Source: G963422275 sp963422275 (GTDB lineage Bacteria > Pseudomonadota > Alphaproteobacteria > Rhodobacterales > Rhodobacteraceae). Taken from it: a stretch of 64,000 nucleotides of DNA. The DNA lies in NCBI GenBank assembly GCA_963422275.1, contig OY729418.1, positions 1,612,001 to 1,676,000 of the forward strand, read 5' to 3'. Made by a program: the position numbers and the translations under genes. This document shows, in pieces, positions 19,028 to 28,896 of this stretch (position 1 is the first letter of the stretch; the number at the start of each line of letters is the position of its first letter). The notes under the pieces were generated by a model, which was given only the letters and a program-made list of their open reading frames with translations, made no database searches and had not been told where the DNA came from.

Positions 19028-19558
19028 TCAGGCCTTTCGCGAACCCCCGAGAAAGCCAACCGCAAAGTCCCGGACGAACATCGCGAGCAAGAACGCCAGC
19101 CAGCAAACGAAGATCAAGAGCCGCACGCCAACGAGGAGCGTCAGCGCGGCCGCAGCGAGAGCCATGCAAATCAGCTGCAGCTGCGCGGCTTTCTTGCCCC
19201 GCACCTGGACGCCGGCAAGCTTGAACGAAGAGTGTCGCGGCTTCAGGAAGTTGAAGGCCCCAGCCTTGTTCTTCACTGAAGCGGTCATGCCGGTTTTCGA
19301 GAGATTGAAGCCCAAGGGGCCGGCACGCCAGCGTCCGACAAGTTGGAACCGACCGTTCTGAAACGCCGCCCGTGCGCCATCGGCAATTCTGCCGGATGCA
19401 CGAAAGCCCCTGGAAGAGTTGACTGTCAAGTTGACGGGTCCCGCTTTTCTCTCCGCCCTGACAGAGACGCCACCGGTTCGCGACGCTCGCGCATGTCTGC
19501 CACGATGCTCAAGGCGAACTTGCCTGCCGTCGCCGTCTTTCTTGCCAAAGCCAAACAT
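19028..19558 (-). CDS. Hypothetical membrane protein (two C-terminal TM helices)
   Basis: A 176-residue protein starting MFGFGKKDGDGRQVRLEHRG. The basic N-terminal two-thirds has a repeat-like beta pattern (HARASRTGGVSVRAERKAGPVNLTVNSSRG, then GPLGFNLSKTGMTASVKNKAG). Two hydrophobic segments follow (LICMALAAAALTLLVGVRLLIFVCWLAFLLAM, about 130-160). The NLSKTG.TASVK.K.G motif recalls DUF4236-type proteins, but I cannot assign it. I chose the Met at 19558 over longer in-frame starts because it gives a coherent protein and has a GCGGGA-like site upstream. It is the only intact non-IS gene in the 13-22 kb island. Confidence 0.7.
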   Translation of the reverse strand: MFGFGKKDGDGRQVRLEHRGRHARASRTGGVSVRAERKAGPVNLTVNSSRGFRASGRIADGARAAFQNGRFQLVGRWRAGPLGFNLSKTGMTASVKNKAGAFNFLKPRHSSFKLAGVQVRGKKAAQLQLICMALAAAALTLLVGVRLLIFVCWLAFLLAMFVRDFAVGFLGGSRKA

Positions 19559-19818
19559 GTTCCCGCTTGCCAACCAAGTCACCCGGCACTCAAAATGCAG
19601 AGAAACGCAACACTCTGCACAAGACACCGTCCGCTGTTCCTTGAAGCCGCGCACCGAGACCTTTTGCAGGACAGCGCGAACTGCATTTCGATCAAATCCT
19701 TCCAGAACTTTTCCGCCGACCTCTGGCCGGAGTGTCGCATACCATCGGATTGGCGATTGGCTCAATTGCGCCCCCAGAATCGCATCATTTCTGGTGCAAG
19801 GCAATGCCCAGGACAACT

Positions 19819-19965
19819 GGGGAACCTCTGGGCGAGGCATTGTGCCGCCGGGGCGCGCCTGCCGTCTTGCGCTGCATTCAGCCGTTCTGCAATCCGGCGA
19901 CCCGGAGATGCACCGGACGAGGAAGGGAAACCGGTGGCATTTCGGGATGAAGCCGCACATCGCGG
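19819..19965 (+). mobile_element. IS5 copy A fragment (collapsed)
   Basis: Begins GGGAACCTCTG and jumps by internal deletions from the leader (GGCATTGTGCCGCCGGGGCG) to the transposase interior (GACCCGGAGATGCACCGGACG), which encodes the PEMHRTRKGNRWHFGMKPH piece. It is a heavily deleted remnant. Confidence 0.6.
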
Positions 19966-20849
19966 GAGCGCGCAGCAGCCTGCGCCGCTTCCGGGCCGGG
20001 CGATGCTGGACTGGCTGGAGCCCTTTCACGGCTTCGAGGAGGAGGCCCGGGCGTTGGGGCGGCGTTCATTCCGACGCCGGGGGAGGGTTTGCGGCAGGCG
20101 AGCCAGACGCCGATCGAGAGCCGCAAGCGCAAGCCGCCTCTTTGCCTACCGGCACCGACTGGTTCGGGGGTTGTGGGAGATTTGCCGGGATGCGGCGCGA
20201 CAGTCTCTGCCACTGGATTTCCGGCAAACTGGATCGGCGCCGAAATCAGGGGCACCGGCCACCGGCTCTGGCCGGTCATTTCGGCCTTGCGGCGGCGCGG
20301 CTCGCAGGCGAGTTCGAGCTTCGCCATTGCCGGATGCAGGTCTGCTGCATGATGCTGGCGCTCCAGCCGCGGGCCACGACCGCGTCATGGGTTTCGGGAT
20401 CGCCATCCAGAAACGCCCGAGGCGGTTCCACATCGCCGACGGCCCCGAACGCATCCTGCCCGGCGAAGCGCGACGAGAAGGGCCTGTCGGGCGGGTCTGC
20501 CCCGAGGCCGCAACTGAAATGCCAAGCGCCTCATTCTTCGCTGCCGCAAGACACATTTCCATGGCTGGCAAGACAGAAGCGTGCCGTGCAGGCCCGGGTT
20601 CCAGCGTCGCGCGCGCGCTTTCGGACGTCGGCGGTTTCCAGAGCCAGGCAGGGAACCTCGACGCGCTTCGTGTTGGGCGCGCACGTCCGTTTCGCGGTGT
20701 GGACCACCCGCTCGGGATCCGACGCATCGCGAACCCGTTCCGCGGTGCAGGTTTCCGTCCCGTCCGGGACATCCTCGTGTCTGACGAGCATCGTTTCCCG
20801 GGTCTCGCCCGTGGGCGCGGCCTGCGGTCGTGCTTGAGGCTCGGCGGCT

Positions 20850-20960
20850 GAAGGCGCTGCATGTCGCGATCCCCCGAAAAGATGCAGCGCAAGACAGCGA
20901 GCGGGCGCCGGACGCACAATGCTGCGCCCTTCCCCGGTCCCGCGCGCAGCGGACCGCGCT
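20850..20960 (-). mobile_element. IS5 copy A right-end fragment
   Basis: Holds the MQRLQ start region of the transposase (GCGCTGCATGTCGCGATCCCC in plus orientation) and the leader GCGGGCGCCGGACGCACAATGC, without a terminal repeat. It is a remnant only. Confidence 0.5.
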
Positions 20961-21569
20961 CGGCCTCCGCGACCGCTTGCGCCGACGGTTGCGGCCTCAG
21001 CCGATGCGGCGGCGAATTCTCGGATTGCGCTCATTTCAGCTCTCCAGAGTGCGCGGCTCGTTTGCAGTCGATCAGGCGCTTGTTCGATGCCTTGGAGCGA
21101 ACCGGCGGCTTGGCGCGGGAAGGCGCGGAAGCGGAGCGTTGCATCCTTGACTGTCGCGTCCGCACTTGGTAGTTCCGCGCTTGGTAGTCATGACAATCAA
21201 TCTGGAGGGAGAGACCGATGCGGTGCGTTTTTTCTGTGCTGGAAAGGGGGAGGACGATGGCGATGCGACGGCTTCTGACGTTCGGTTTCGCGGCGTTGCC
21301 GAGGCCTTGCAGGCGGTCGAAGTAATCAATGGAGATCATTTTCGCGCAGAGTTCTTGATCGGCATCGCCAGGGCACTGGCTGCGGCAAGATAACCTGCCA
21401 CCGTCCGCTTGCAGCGCGCGCCAGCGGCAATGGCTCGCCGGTCTCGACTGGTGGAGAGCCGACGATCTCGTGGCGCTTCTGCGCCGTCGGCTCGGAAAAC
21501 CGAGAGCCTTGCGCCTTCGATCTGCGAATTGTCCGGGAGCGATAAGGGCCGGTCGGCCGCCGGGTCTCG

Positions 21570-21738
21570 ATCCAGAGCGATTCTCCGCGATTGCCTCCGG
21601 GTCGAGGATGCCGTCGCCGTGCTTCAGCGCGTAGCGTTCGGGAAACATGTGGGCGACGTGGATATTCTTCGGTCCCAACTCGCGCGCCATGCTCTGGGCA
21701 ACCGTGCGCATCGCGGCTTCTCTGGCGGAGACGGCGAA
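21570..21738 (-). pseudogene. Short-chain dehydrogenase (SDR) C-terminal fragment
   Basis: The minus-strand reading VSAREAAMRTVAQSMARELGPKNIHVAH, then LDPEAIAEN, matches the helix and beta strand around the end of SDR catalytic domains (AKAALRALAQSMARELGPKGIHVAH). There is no Rossmann N-terminus and no active-site YxxxK. It abuts an IS5 fragment at about 21745, which probably caused the truncation. Confidence 0.65.
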
Positions 21739-21744
21739 GGCCGG

Positions 21745-22032
21745 GGTGCGAGTGGAGCATCTGTTCCGGATTGTGAAGCGGGTGTTCGGCCCTGACAGGG
21801 TGTGGCGCCGAGGGCTGGAAAGAAATGCGCGGCGTCTTGCGCAGGAAACCTTGTGGTTGCCCAGCCGCGCTTGCCGTGACAGGGGACCGTGTGCCTGAAA
21901 TCTGACGGATTGGCTTGGCAAGGGCTGAACTAGCGGCGATTCCGCCCCAGGACGCACATCCGGGGCTTCGGGCCGCAAGAAACCGACCGGCGCAGCCGGG
22001 AAGAGGCAAAAAAATCAGAGGATTCCTTGGTC
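21745..22032 (+). mobile_element. IS5 copy A C-terminal/left-end fragment
   Basis: Encodes VEHLFRIVKRVFGPDRVWRRGLERNARRL (the transposase Glu region) and then the left-end sequence in inverted orientation, ending AATCAGAGGATTCCTTGG near 22030. The terminal repeat is mutated. The 5' half is missing. Confidence 0.65.
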
Positions 22033-22304
22033 TTGACGAGACATTTTGCTGGATGCGGTCGCAGGCAGGCATCGGGGCAGACGATGACGGCCCGACCGCC
22101 TGTCAAGCGGTTGCCGTTCGAGCCTGATGGCGAGTCCGGTCGAAATCGCGGCTTGATGGGCGGAGGACAACTTGGGGCGGCAAGATCGACTGGCAATTCA
22201 TTGCCGTTGGTGCGAATTCGAGCATCGGAGGACTTGGCGATAGCCACGGCAAATTGGCTGGTCTGCGCAATGCCGTCTGCCAACGTGCAACAGTGGGAGG
22301 AAAC

Positions 22305-23300
22305 ATGCGCGCCTGGGTGATTCATGCATATGACGGATATCAGGGATTGTCGTTGGAGGAGTTTGACCGAGAAGATCCAGGACCTGGCGAGGCGCGGTTG
22401 CGGATAGAGGCGTTTGCCCTCAACTGGGGTGACATGAACCTGATGCGGGACCGCTATTCTTTCAGTTTCCCGAAATTCCCGGCCCGCATCGGAATTGAAG
22501 CCGCCGGGACAGTCGATGCGGTCGGACCCGGAGTCCGCGATATCGAGGTCGGAAGACGCTACTGCACGTTGCCGCACTTCTATTACAATCGAGGAGTGAG
22601 CAGTGAATCAGCCCTGATAGACACGCGCTACATCACGCCGGCTCCAGACGGCTTGTCAGCCGTCGAGAGCGCCTCGATCTGGATGCAGTACATGACAGCA
22701 TATTTTCCTGTTGCGGAACTCTCGAATGCCAGCCCCGGCACTTCGATACTTGCGACAGCGGCGACCTCCACAGCGGGCTCGGCGGCTCTCGAGATCGGCC
22801 GGATGCGAGGCGCGACGATGATTGGAACGACCCGGTTCGCCCGCAATGAGGCGTTTTTGCGAGAAATGGGGGCCGACCACGTCTTCGTGGGCGAGGGAGA
22901 CCTCACGGAATTTCTGCGCGATGCCACTGGCGGTCGAGGGATCGACGCCGCGTTTGATTGCGTGGGCGCTGGCTTGATTCATCGATACAGCCTAGCGTTG
23001 GCCAAGCACGCACGGATATACTTCTATGGCTTCCTGGACAACGAGTTTCCCGATCTGCCGCTGGTGGACATGTTCCAGGCAAACGCAGTCTTCCACCCCT
23101 ATTCGCTGTTTAACTACGTGGAAAATCCGGAAATGTGCGAGAAGGGCAAGACATTTGTGTATGATGCCCTTGCGTCTGGTCGCATCCAGCCGCGCATCGA
23201 TCGGGTTTACCCCATGGAAGGCTATCGGGATGCATGGGATTATTTGAAGGAGCCGCGCGAGAATCATGGCAAGGTTGTTGTCGAGACAGGTCTTTCCTGA
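22305..23300 (+). CDS. MDR-superfamily zinc-type alcohol dehydrogenase / quinone oxidoreductase-like
   Basis: A 331-residue medium-chain reductase. GroES-like domain: GPGEARLRIEAFALNWGDMNLMRDRY, FPARIGIEAAGTVDAVGPGV. Rossmann NADPH domain: TSILATAATSTAGSAALEIGRMRGATMIGTTR, then GADHVFVGEGDL. The catalytic zinc ligands of classical ADH are not evident (NWGD replaces the C-x-SD motif), which favours the zinc-free QOR-like branch. The start at 22305 has AGTGGGAGGAAAC immediately upstream; the longer frame to 22254 lacks a site. It is a solitary gene between IS debris and hrcA, so probably acquired or displaced. Confidence 0.85.
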   Translation: MRAWVIHAYDGYQGLSLEEFDREDPGPGEARLRIEAFALNWGDMNLMRDRYSFSFPKFPARIGIEAAGTVDAVGPGVRDIEVGRRYCTLPHFYYNRGVSSESALIDTRYITPAPDGLSAVESASIWMQYMTAYFPVAELSNASPGTSILATAATSTAGSAALEIGRMRGATMIGTTRFARNEAFLREMGADHVFVGEGDLTEFLRDATGGRGIDAAFDCVGAGLIHRYSLALAKHARIYFYGFLDNEFPDLPLVDMFQANAVFHPYSLFNYVENPEMCEKGKTFVYDALASGRIQPRIDRVYPMEGYRDAWDYLKEPRENHGKVVVETGLS

Positions 23301-23468
23301 CGGCCTCCATCGCGATTTCAGTTCTCGCCGCAATCGTGGTCATGCGCCCATGAGTGTCTCGGCAGGGAGGGTTGTGACGGACGTGAAACGTGAACCAGCC
23401 GCAAGCTGTTGACTTGATTCTCGGCCAAGAGTAGCTTTCCGGCCCCGGCCCCCGAGATTTTGCCGAGC

Positions 23469-24533
23469 ATGCAAGAGAGCAAGAACGTCGTACTGAGGGA
23501 GATGTCGAACCGGAACCGGGAAGTGTTCCGGACGCTGGTCGAGGCCTACTTGGATGCAGGCCTTCCCGTCGGGTCGCGGACATTGGCCCGCGACATTAGC
23601 GAAAAAGCGTCCCCTGCCACTATTCGAAACACCATGCAGGATCTGGAGTATTTGGGTCTGTTGGCCAGCCCACATGTGTCGTCCGGCCGAATTCCCACCG
23701 AGCTCGGCCTGCGAATGTTTGTCGACGAGCTGCTGGAAGTGGACAGGCTGGCCGAAGAGGAGATCAGGCGGATCGAATCCTTGGCGGAGGCAAGCGACGA
23801 GGACATTCCAAAGCTGCTCGACCGTGCCGGGTCAGTGCTGTCCAAGCTTACGCGAAGCGCCAGCCTTGTGCTCGCCCCGAAGAGCGAAGCCCCCATCAAG
23901 CATGTTGAATTCCTGCCGATAGCGACAGACAAGGCACTCGTCGTTCTGGTGATGGAGGACGGGAGCGTCGAGAACAGAATGTTCAAGCCTCCACCTGGCC
24001 TAACGTCTTCGGCGATGCGGGAGGCGGCAAATTTCGTGAACGCGTACTCGAAAGGCCGAACGATTTCGGAATTTCTGACGGTGATCAACAGCGAAATCGA
24101 GCAGCGTCGCTTCGAGTTGGACAAGCTGGCGACCGAACTTGCAGAGCGCGGCATCGCCGTTTGGGAAAAAGGAACTGCGCAAGACGAGCGGCTGATTGTA
24201 CGTGGCCGCTCCAACCTCCTGGATGGAAAAGAGATTCATGAGGATCTGGACAGGGTGCGGCAGCTGTTTGACGATCTAGAGCGGAAACGCGACATCGCGG
24301 ACTTTCTGGAATTCGTTCATGAGGGAGAGGGTGTCAGGATATTCATTGGATCAGAAAACAAACTTTTTTCGCTCACGGGTTCAACTTTGGTGATTTCTCC
24401 ATATATGAACAATGACCGCAAGATCATTGGCGCAGTGGGGATCATTGGCCCCACGCGTATGAACTACGGCCGGGTTGTGCCCATCGTGGACTACACGGCA
24501 CAGCTTGTCGGGCGAATGGTGTCAGAAATCTAA
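23469..24533 (+). CDS. hrcA: Heat-inducible transcription repressor HrcA
   Basis: Repressor of groESL/dnaK-type operons through CIRCE operators. About 354 residues with the winged-helix start NRNREVFRTLVEAYLDAGLPVGSRTLAR, then SPATIRNTMQDLEYLGLL and HVSSGRIPTELGLRMFVD, and the C-terminal GAF-like end ALVVLVMEDGSVENR, IGAVGIIGPTRMNYGRVVPIVDYTA. Possible starts are TTG 23460, ATG 23469 and ATG 23502 (MSNRNREVF, closest to the family consensus); none has a strong ribosome site. No CIRCE inverted repeat is visible upstream. grpE follows by 20 bases. Confidence 0.94.
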   Translation: MQESKNVVLREMSNRNREVFRTLVEAYLDAGLPVGSRTLARDISEKASPATIRNTMQDLEYLGLLASPHVSSGRIPTELGLRMFVDELLEVDRLAEEEIRRIESLAEASDEDIPKLLDRAGSVLSKLTRSASLVLAPKSEAPIKHVEFLPIATDKALVVLVMEDGSVENRMFKPPPGLTSSAMREAANFVNAYSKGRTISEFLTVINSEIEQRRFELDKLATELAERGIAVWEKGTAQDERLIVRGRSNLLDGKEIHEDLDRVRQLFDDLERKRDIADFLEFVHEGEGVRIFIGSENKLFSLTGSTLVISPYMNNDRKIIGAVGIIGPTRMNYGRVVPIVDYTAQLVGRMVSEI

Positions 24534-24553
24534 CAGCAGGGAATTCAGCAAAA

Positions 24554-25210
24554 ATGCAGGAAAAGACTGAAGAAACCCCGGAAATCGAGGAGGGTGCGGC
24601 ACCCGACGGGGCTAGCGAGGCAGGAACGGAGTCGGCCGATCCCGATTCCTCGCCAGAGGAAGCGTCTGTGAACGGCGAATCTCAGTCGGAAAACGCTTCC
24701 GTAGTTGCCGAAGCAGCTGAAAAGGAGAAGGACCCGGCAGAAGGGCTTGCCGAGTTGAATGATCGTTACCTTCGGGCGTTGGCGGAAGTCGAAAACGTTC
24801 GCAGGATATCGGAGCGGGACCGACTTGAGGCAAGCAAGTATGGCGCGACAAGGCTGGCGCGGGACATGCTGCCGATTCATGATAGCTTGAAGCGTGCCCT
24901 CGGAGCGCTCGACGAGAAGCAAAAGGAAGAGCTAAGTGCACTTGTCGAAGGGATCGAACTCACACTGCGCGAGTTGTTGAACGCGTTCTCCAGGAACGGG
25001 ATCGCGCCGGTGGTTCCGGAAAAAGGCGAGAAGTTCGATCCGAAGTTGCATCAGGCGATGTTCGAGGCATCGTTGCCGGATGCCGATCCTGGAAAGATTA
25101 TCGAAGTGATGTCGGAAGGATTCACCATCCACAGCCGTCTGCTTCGCCCTGCACAGGTGGGGGTGGCGTCGAGCAGGCCGGAGAACGCGGAGTCAGTCAG
25201 GTCGTCCTGA
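24554..25210 (+). CDS. grpE: Nucleotide exchange factor GrpE
   Basis: Cochaperone that releases ADP from DnaK. The 218-residue protein has an acidic N-terminal tail (1-60), a long coiled-coil helix (LAELNDRYLRALAEVENVRRISERDRLEASKYG) and the beta-wing signature FDPKLHQAMFEASLPDADPGKIIEVMSEGF, then LLRPAQVGV. The second gene after hrcA is the usual alphaproteobacterial arrangement. It is convergent with mutS, 60 bases away, with no clear terminator between. Confidence 0.95.
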   Translation: MQEKTEETPEIEEGAAPDGASEAGTESADPDSSPEEASVNGESQSENASVVAEAAEKEKDPAEGLAELNDRYLRALAEVENVRRISERDRLEASKYGATRLARDMLPIHDSLKRALGALDEKQKEELSALVEGIELTLRELLNAFSRNGIAPVVPEKGEKFDPKLHQAMFEASLPDADPGKIIEVMSEGFTIHSRLLRPAQVGVASSRPENAESVRSS

Positions 25211-25270
25211 CGGAGAAGTGTCGCTGCCAAGGCTTGGTGATGCCCGAGAGCGTCATCGCCGATGTTGCGT

Positions 25271-27943
25271 TCATCTGCGCGCCGAGTTTTCCCGCAGCAA
25301 TTCCTTGAGATCGTAAACCAAAGACAACGCGTCGCGCGGGTTTAGCTCGTCGGGATTGACCGAAGTCAGTTTGGCCTCGATTTCTGATTCAGCGACGTGG
25401 CTATCGGCACTGGCGTTAATCGCAGTAGCAGAAAACAATGACAGGTTTTCAAGTATTGCGTCGGGATTGGCCACGCTCTCAGAATCACCGCTTTCGAGCC
25501 TCTCAAGGATTTCATTCGCACGTCTAATCACCGAAGGCGGGATTCCGGCGAGCTTTGCCACCTGAACGCCGTATGACCGGTCGGCGGACCCATCCCGGAC
25601 CTTGTGAAGGAAGATCACCTCCCCCTTCCACTCCCGGACGGCGACAGTCGCGTTCGCGAAACTTTCGAGGCGCCCCTCAAGCTGCGTCATTTCGTGGTAG
25701 TGCGTGGCGAATAGCGTCCTGCATTTCGTGACTTCGTGCAGGTGCTCAAGCGTTGCCCAAGCGATCGCCAACCCGTCGTAGGTGGCAGTCCCCCGGCCGA
25801 TCTCGTCGAGTATGACAAGCGCGCGGGAATCCGCCTGGTTAAGTATCGAAGCCGTTTCAATCATTTCCACCATGAAGGTCGAGCGCCCGCGTGCAAGCTC
25901 GTCCGCTGCTCCAACCCGAGAGAACAACTGGGACACGATCCCGACGCGCGCTGACCTCGCGGGAACGAACGACCCGGTTTGCGCAAGAAGCGCGATCAAG
26001 GCATTCTGGCGAAGGTAGGTGGACTTCCCTGCCATGTTCGGTCCGGTAAGGAGGCGTATCCTTGGACCTTCGTCCTCTCCAGAGAGATGGCAGTCGTTCG
26101 GGATGAACGGCGTTCCGCCAGTTGTGCGGAGCGCCTGCTCGACCACTGGATGGCGGCCTCCGGAAATTTCAAGAGTGTTTCCGACATCAATTTCCGGACG
26201 ACACCAGTTTTCAGTTGCCGCAAGCTCGGCCATGGCCGCCGCAACGTCTATCTCCGCGAGCTGACGAGCAAGAGTGGAGATTGGTGCAGAAAATTCGGTG
26301 ACAAGCTCGCAAAGCCCCTCGAAGATTTTCATCTCGATTTGCAAGGCGTTGCTTGCCGCGTCCAGGATTCTAGTCTCCGTTTGGGAAAGTTGAGCGGTCG
26401 TGAAGCGGGCGGCGTTCGCGGTGGTCTGCCGATGAATGAAAGTTTCCGACAGAGGCGCCGAAGTCATCCTGTCAAAGTGAGGGGAAGAAGTTTCCACAAA
26501 ATAGCCAAGCACATTGTTGTGCTTGATCTTCAACGAGGCAATTCTGGAAAGCTGTGCATACTTGGCCTGCAGCTCAGCGATGACCCTTCTTGCCTGATCT
26601 CGCAGCCGCCGTTCCTCATCCAGTTGGGCGTCGCAGCCTTTTTTGACGAAGCCGCCATCTCGTGCCAAGATGCCAGGCTGCCCAACAATCGCCTCATCGA
26701 GCGTCCGGGCAACCGATTCAAGATTTTTCGGTGCGCCCGAATTCAAATCGATCCCTGAAGGAACCTCCTCTCTGCCCATGAGAGCATGTATGGCCTTGGA
26801 CGTCAGAAGCCCGTCTCTGATCGCGGCTAGGTCCCGTGGCCCGCCCCTTCCGAGGCATATTCGCGACAGCGCTCGGTCCATGTCGGGAACTCTTCGCAGT
26901 TCGGAGCGCGTGTCCTTTCGGAGGTTTGGCCAGTCAAGGAAGTTGCTGATTCCCTGCTGTCTCGCGCGGATTGTCTCGATGTCGGTTGAGGGGGCCGATA
27001 TTCTGCGCTCCAGCAGCCGGGCGCCCCCAGAGGTTATGGTTCGATCGATGGCGGCGAGAAGCGAGTTGTCCTTTGCTCCTGAAAAATCCTTTGTGAGCTC
27101 GAGGTTGCGCCGCGTTGCCGGATCAATCTGCATTGTGCCATCGAGCAATTCCCTAGCAGGGGGTTGCAGGCGCGGCAGTTTCCCTTTCTGCGTAAGCTCC
27201 AGATAGAAGATCAGCGCACCGAGAGCCGCGAGCTCCGCGCGGCGAAATTCGCCGAACGCATCGAGGGTCGAGACGCCGTATAGTTCCGACAGCAGTCGTT
27301 CGCCTTTTGCGCTATCGAAATTCACGGCTGAAAGCGGCGTTACCGCCGCTTCGACCTCCTCGAGAACCCAATCGAAGGTGGGATCGAGGTTTTCGGAAAC
27401 AAGAATTTCTCGTGGCGCAATCCGCGCGAGCTGAGGCCCTAGTTTGACTTGAGGGCAAGGCACCACGCTGAGAAATCCAGAAGAAATGTCCGTCCACGCA
27501 ATTGCCAGGTCGCCGCGCACCACCGCTACGGAAGCAAGAAAATTATGCATCCGAGCCTCGAGTAACGAGTCTTCTGTCAGGGTTCCCGGAGTTAGCAGCC
27601 GCACGACCTTCCGTTCCACAACCGCCCTGGAACCGCGCTTCCTTGTCTCCGCCGGGTCCTCCACCTGTTCGCACACTGCAACTCGGAAGCCTTTCTTGAT
27701 CAATGCTTGGAGGTAACCTTCGGCAGAATGCGCTGGCACTCCGCACATGGGAATTTCATTGCCCTTGAGCTTGCCGCGCTTGGTTAGCGCGATGTCGAGG
27801 GCTTCGGACGCAACTACTGCGTCGTCGAAGAACATCTCGTAGAAATCGCCCATTCGATAGAACAGGATAGCGTCGGGATGCTGCTTCTTCAGAGCCTGGT
27901 ACTGCACCATCATTGGGCTTGTCAGTTCCGAGATGTTGGGCAA
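25271..27943 (-). CDS. mutS: DNA mismatch repair protein MutS
   Basis: Recognises mismatches and starts methyl-directed repair. About 890 residues. Mismatch-binding domain with the FYRMGDFYEMFFDDA (Phe-x-Glu) motif; connector, lever and clamp; ATPase with Walker A TGPNMAGKST, Walker B VILDEIGRGTATYDG and FATHYHEMTQLE; C-terminal helix-turn-helix DELNPRDALSLVYDLKEL. I chose a TTG start at 27943 (MPNISELTSPMMVQY): it has GAGAGGA 4 bases upstream and gives the family N-terminus. The open frame reaches 28450, but those extra 169 codons have no similarity. ATG at 27913 or 27910 are alternatives. Confidence 0.95.
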   Translation of the reverse strand: MPNISELTSPMMVQYQALKKQHPDAILFYRMGDFYEMFFDDAVVASEALDIALTKRGKLKGNEIPMCGVPAHSAEGYLQALIKKGFRVAVCEQVEDPAETRKRGSRAVVERKVVRLLTPGTLTEDSLLEARMHNFLASVAVVRGDLAIAWTDISSGFLSVVPCPQVKLGPQLARIAPREILVSENLDPTFDWVLEEVEAAVTPLSAVNFDSAKGERLLSELYGVSTLDAFGEFRRAELAALGALIFYLELTQKGKLPRLQPPARELLDGTMQIDPATRRNLELTKDFSGAKDNSLLAAIDRTITSGGARLLERRISAPSTDIETIRARQQGISNFLDWPNLRKDTRSELRRVPDMDRALSRICLGRGGPRDLAAIRDGLLTSKAIHALMGREEVPSGIDLNSGAPKNLESVARTLDEAIVGQPGILARDGGFVKKGCDAQLDEERRLRDQARRVIAELQAKYAQLSRIASLKIKHNNVLGYFVETSSPHFDRMTSAPLSETFIHRQTTANAARFTTAQLSQTETRILDAASNALQIEMKIFEGLCELVTEFSAPISTLARQLAEIDVAAAMAELAATENWCRPEIDVGNTLEISGGRHPVVEQALRTTGGTPFIPNDCHLSGEDEGPRIRLLTGPNMAGKSTYLRQNALIALLAQTGSFVPARSARVGIVSQLFSRVGAADELARGRSTFMVEMIETASILNQADSRALVILDEIGRGTATYDGLAIAWATLEHLHEVTKCRTLFATHYHEMTQLEGRLESFANATVAVREWKGEVIFLHKVRDGSADRSYGVQVAKLAGIPPSVIRRANEILERLESGDSESVANPDAILENLSLFSATAINASADSHVAESEIEAKLTSVNPDELNPRDALSLVYDLKELLRENSARR

Positions 27944-28896
27944 GATTCCTCTCGAAGTGGAACAATGGCTTTGATTCAGGGTCCGCAAATGTGGCTTCGG
28001 CGGCCTTCTGCGTTTTGGCGAAGCGTATATAGCCCAAGCGGTTGCGCTACTCAACTTGGTATTGCCGCTCAACCAACTCGAGCCAGTCACCGTGCAGAAA
28101 GCGTGGCAGCGAAATGAGCGTCCGTCGCTCCGAATCCACCGAAGCAGGCAACGGCGCCGTCCACTTCGGATTGAGCGGCGGGGCAGGACCACACGAAAAG
28201 ACAGATATGAAATGCTCTCACCCGACCATGGACCTGCACACTGCGGCTTTGGAGATTGTTCTGAATTGCAGCCGGGGGAGGGCCGGAAGGGTATCTTCAA
28301 GGATGTGGTCTTGGTTTGCTCAAGGCGGCAATGGGACCAACCTGTCCCCGGCCTGAGGGACGGAGTCTGCACCGGAGCCAGCGCATCAGGGCATGAAACC
28401 GCGAACGGCGGACGCCAAGCCGTTGCTGCCGGAAAGGCACCCGCAGTCATCCATCGGCAATCGACAGCCTCGCAAACCGCAAACCCGGGCGCAAGAGTCG
28501 AATCATCCTATCTATACTGGAACAGTGCGCGGTCCCTGAATGCGGCAACGCACATGCAGTCTCTGCGAACATCTCCTTTAATAGCTTTGACTTCATGCGC
28601 GTTAAAGCCTGCTGCGACCCAAGGCAAAGCGGCAGGATGCCCAGCCTTGCATCTCGAGTGGTGGAGAAACGGCGTTTTGATGGTCAAGCATGCAGACCCA
28701 GCGACGACAACAGAAGAGCCTGGCAGCGAGAGTTTCTGTTTTCTGACCCGTCTGTTCGAGCTTGCGATGACAGCAATCTCTGTCGGAACACTTTTGGCCC
28801 TGCATTTGCGCATGCGCAATCCTCTCTTCAAGCAGCTCTCGGAAATTGTCCCGTGCGAGGCGTGCGGGCTTTGCAGTTCTTCGGTGCTTACCTGTG
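27944..28896. other. About 950 bp with no supportable gene
   Basis: Lies between mutS and the IS30 transposase. Frames on both strands overlap and carry no motif. The mutS promoter should lie at its left edge. No repeat shared with other parts of the window was noticed. Confidence 0.5.

Larger units (their letters stand above)
19559..22304. other. Degraded IS5 fragments and unassignable DNA
   Basis: Apart from the fragments listed separately (IS5 pieces at 19819, 20850 and 21745; SDR piece at 21570), this 2.7 kb shows only long but meaningless GC-rich open frames. A minus-strand frame at about 20600-20790 (VRHEDVPDGTETCTAERVRD) may be the remains of another gene, but I cannot name it. Confidence 0.45.

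Noticed and set aside
19343..20851. 502- and 472-codon plus-strand frames
   Set aside because: They overlap each other, have no family motif and run over IS fragments and the antisense of a plausible membrane protein; GC-rich frames open by chance.
23300..23469. A CIRCE operator upstream of hrcA
   Set aside because: No TTAGCACTC-N9-GAGTGCTAA-like inverted repeat is visible.
27944..28450. 169 extra codons at the start of the mutS frame
   Set aside because: No similarity to MutS. A TTG start with a ribosome site at 27943 gives the normal N-terminus.
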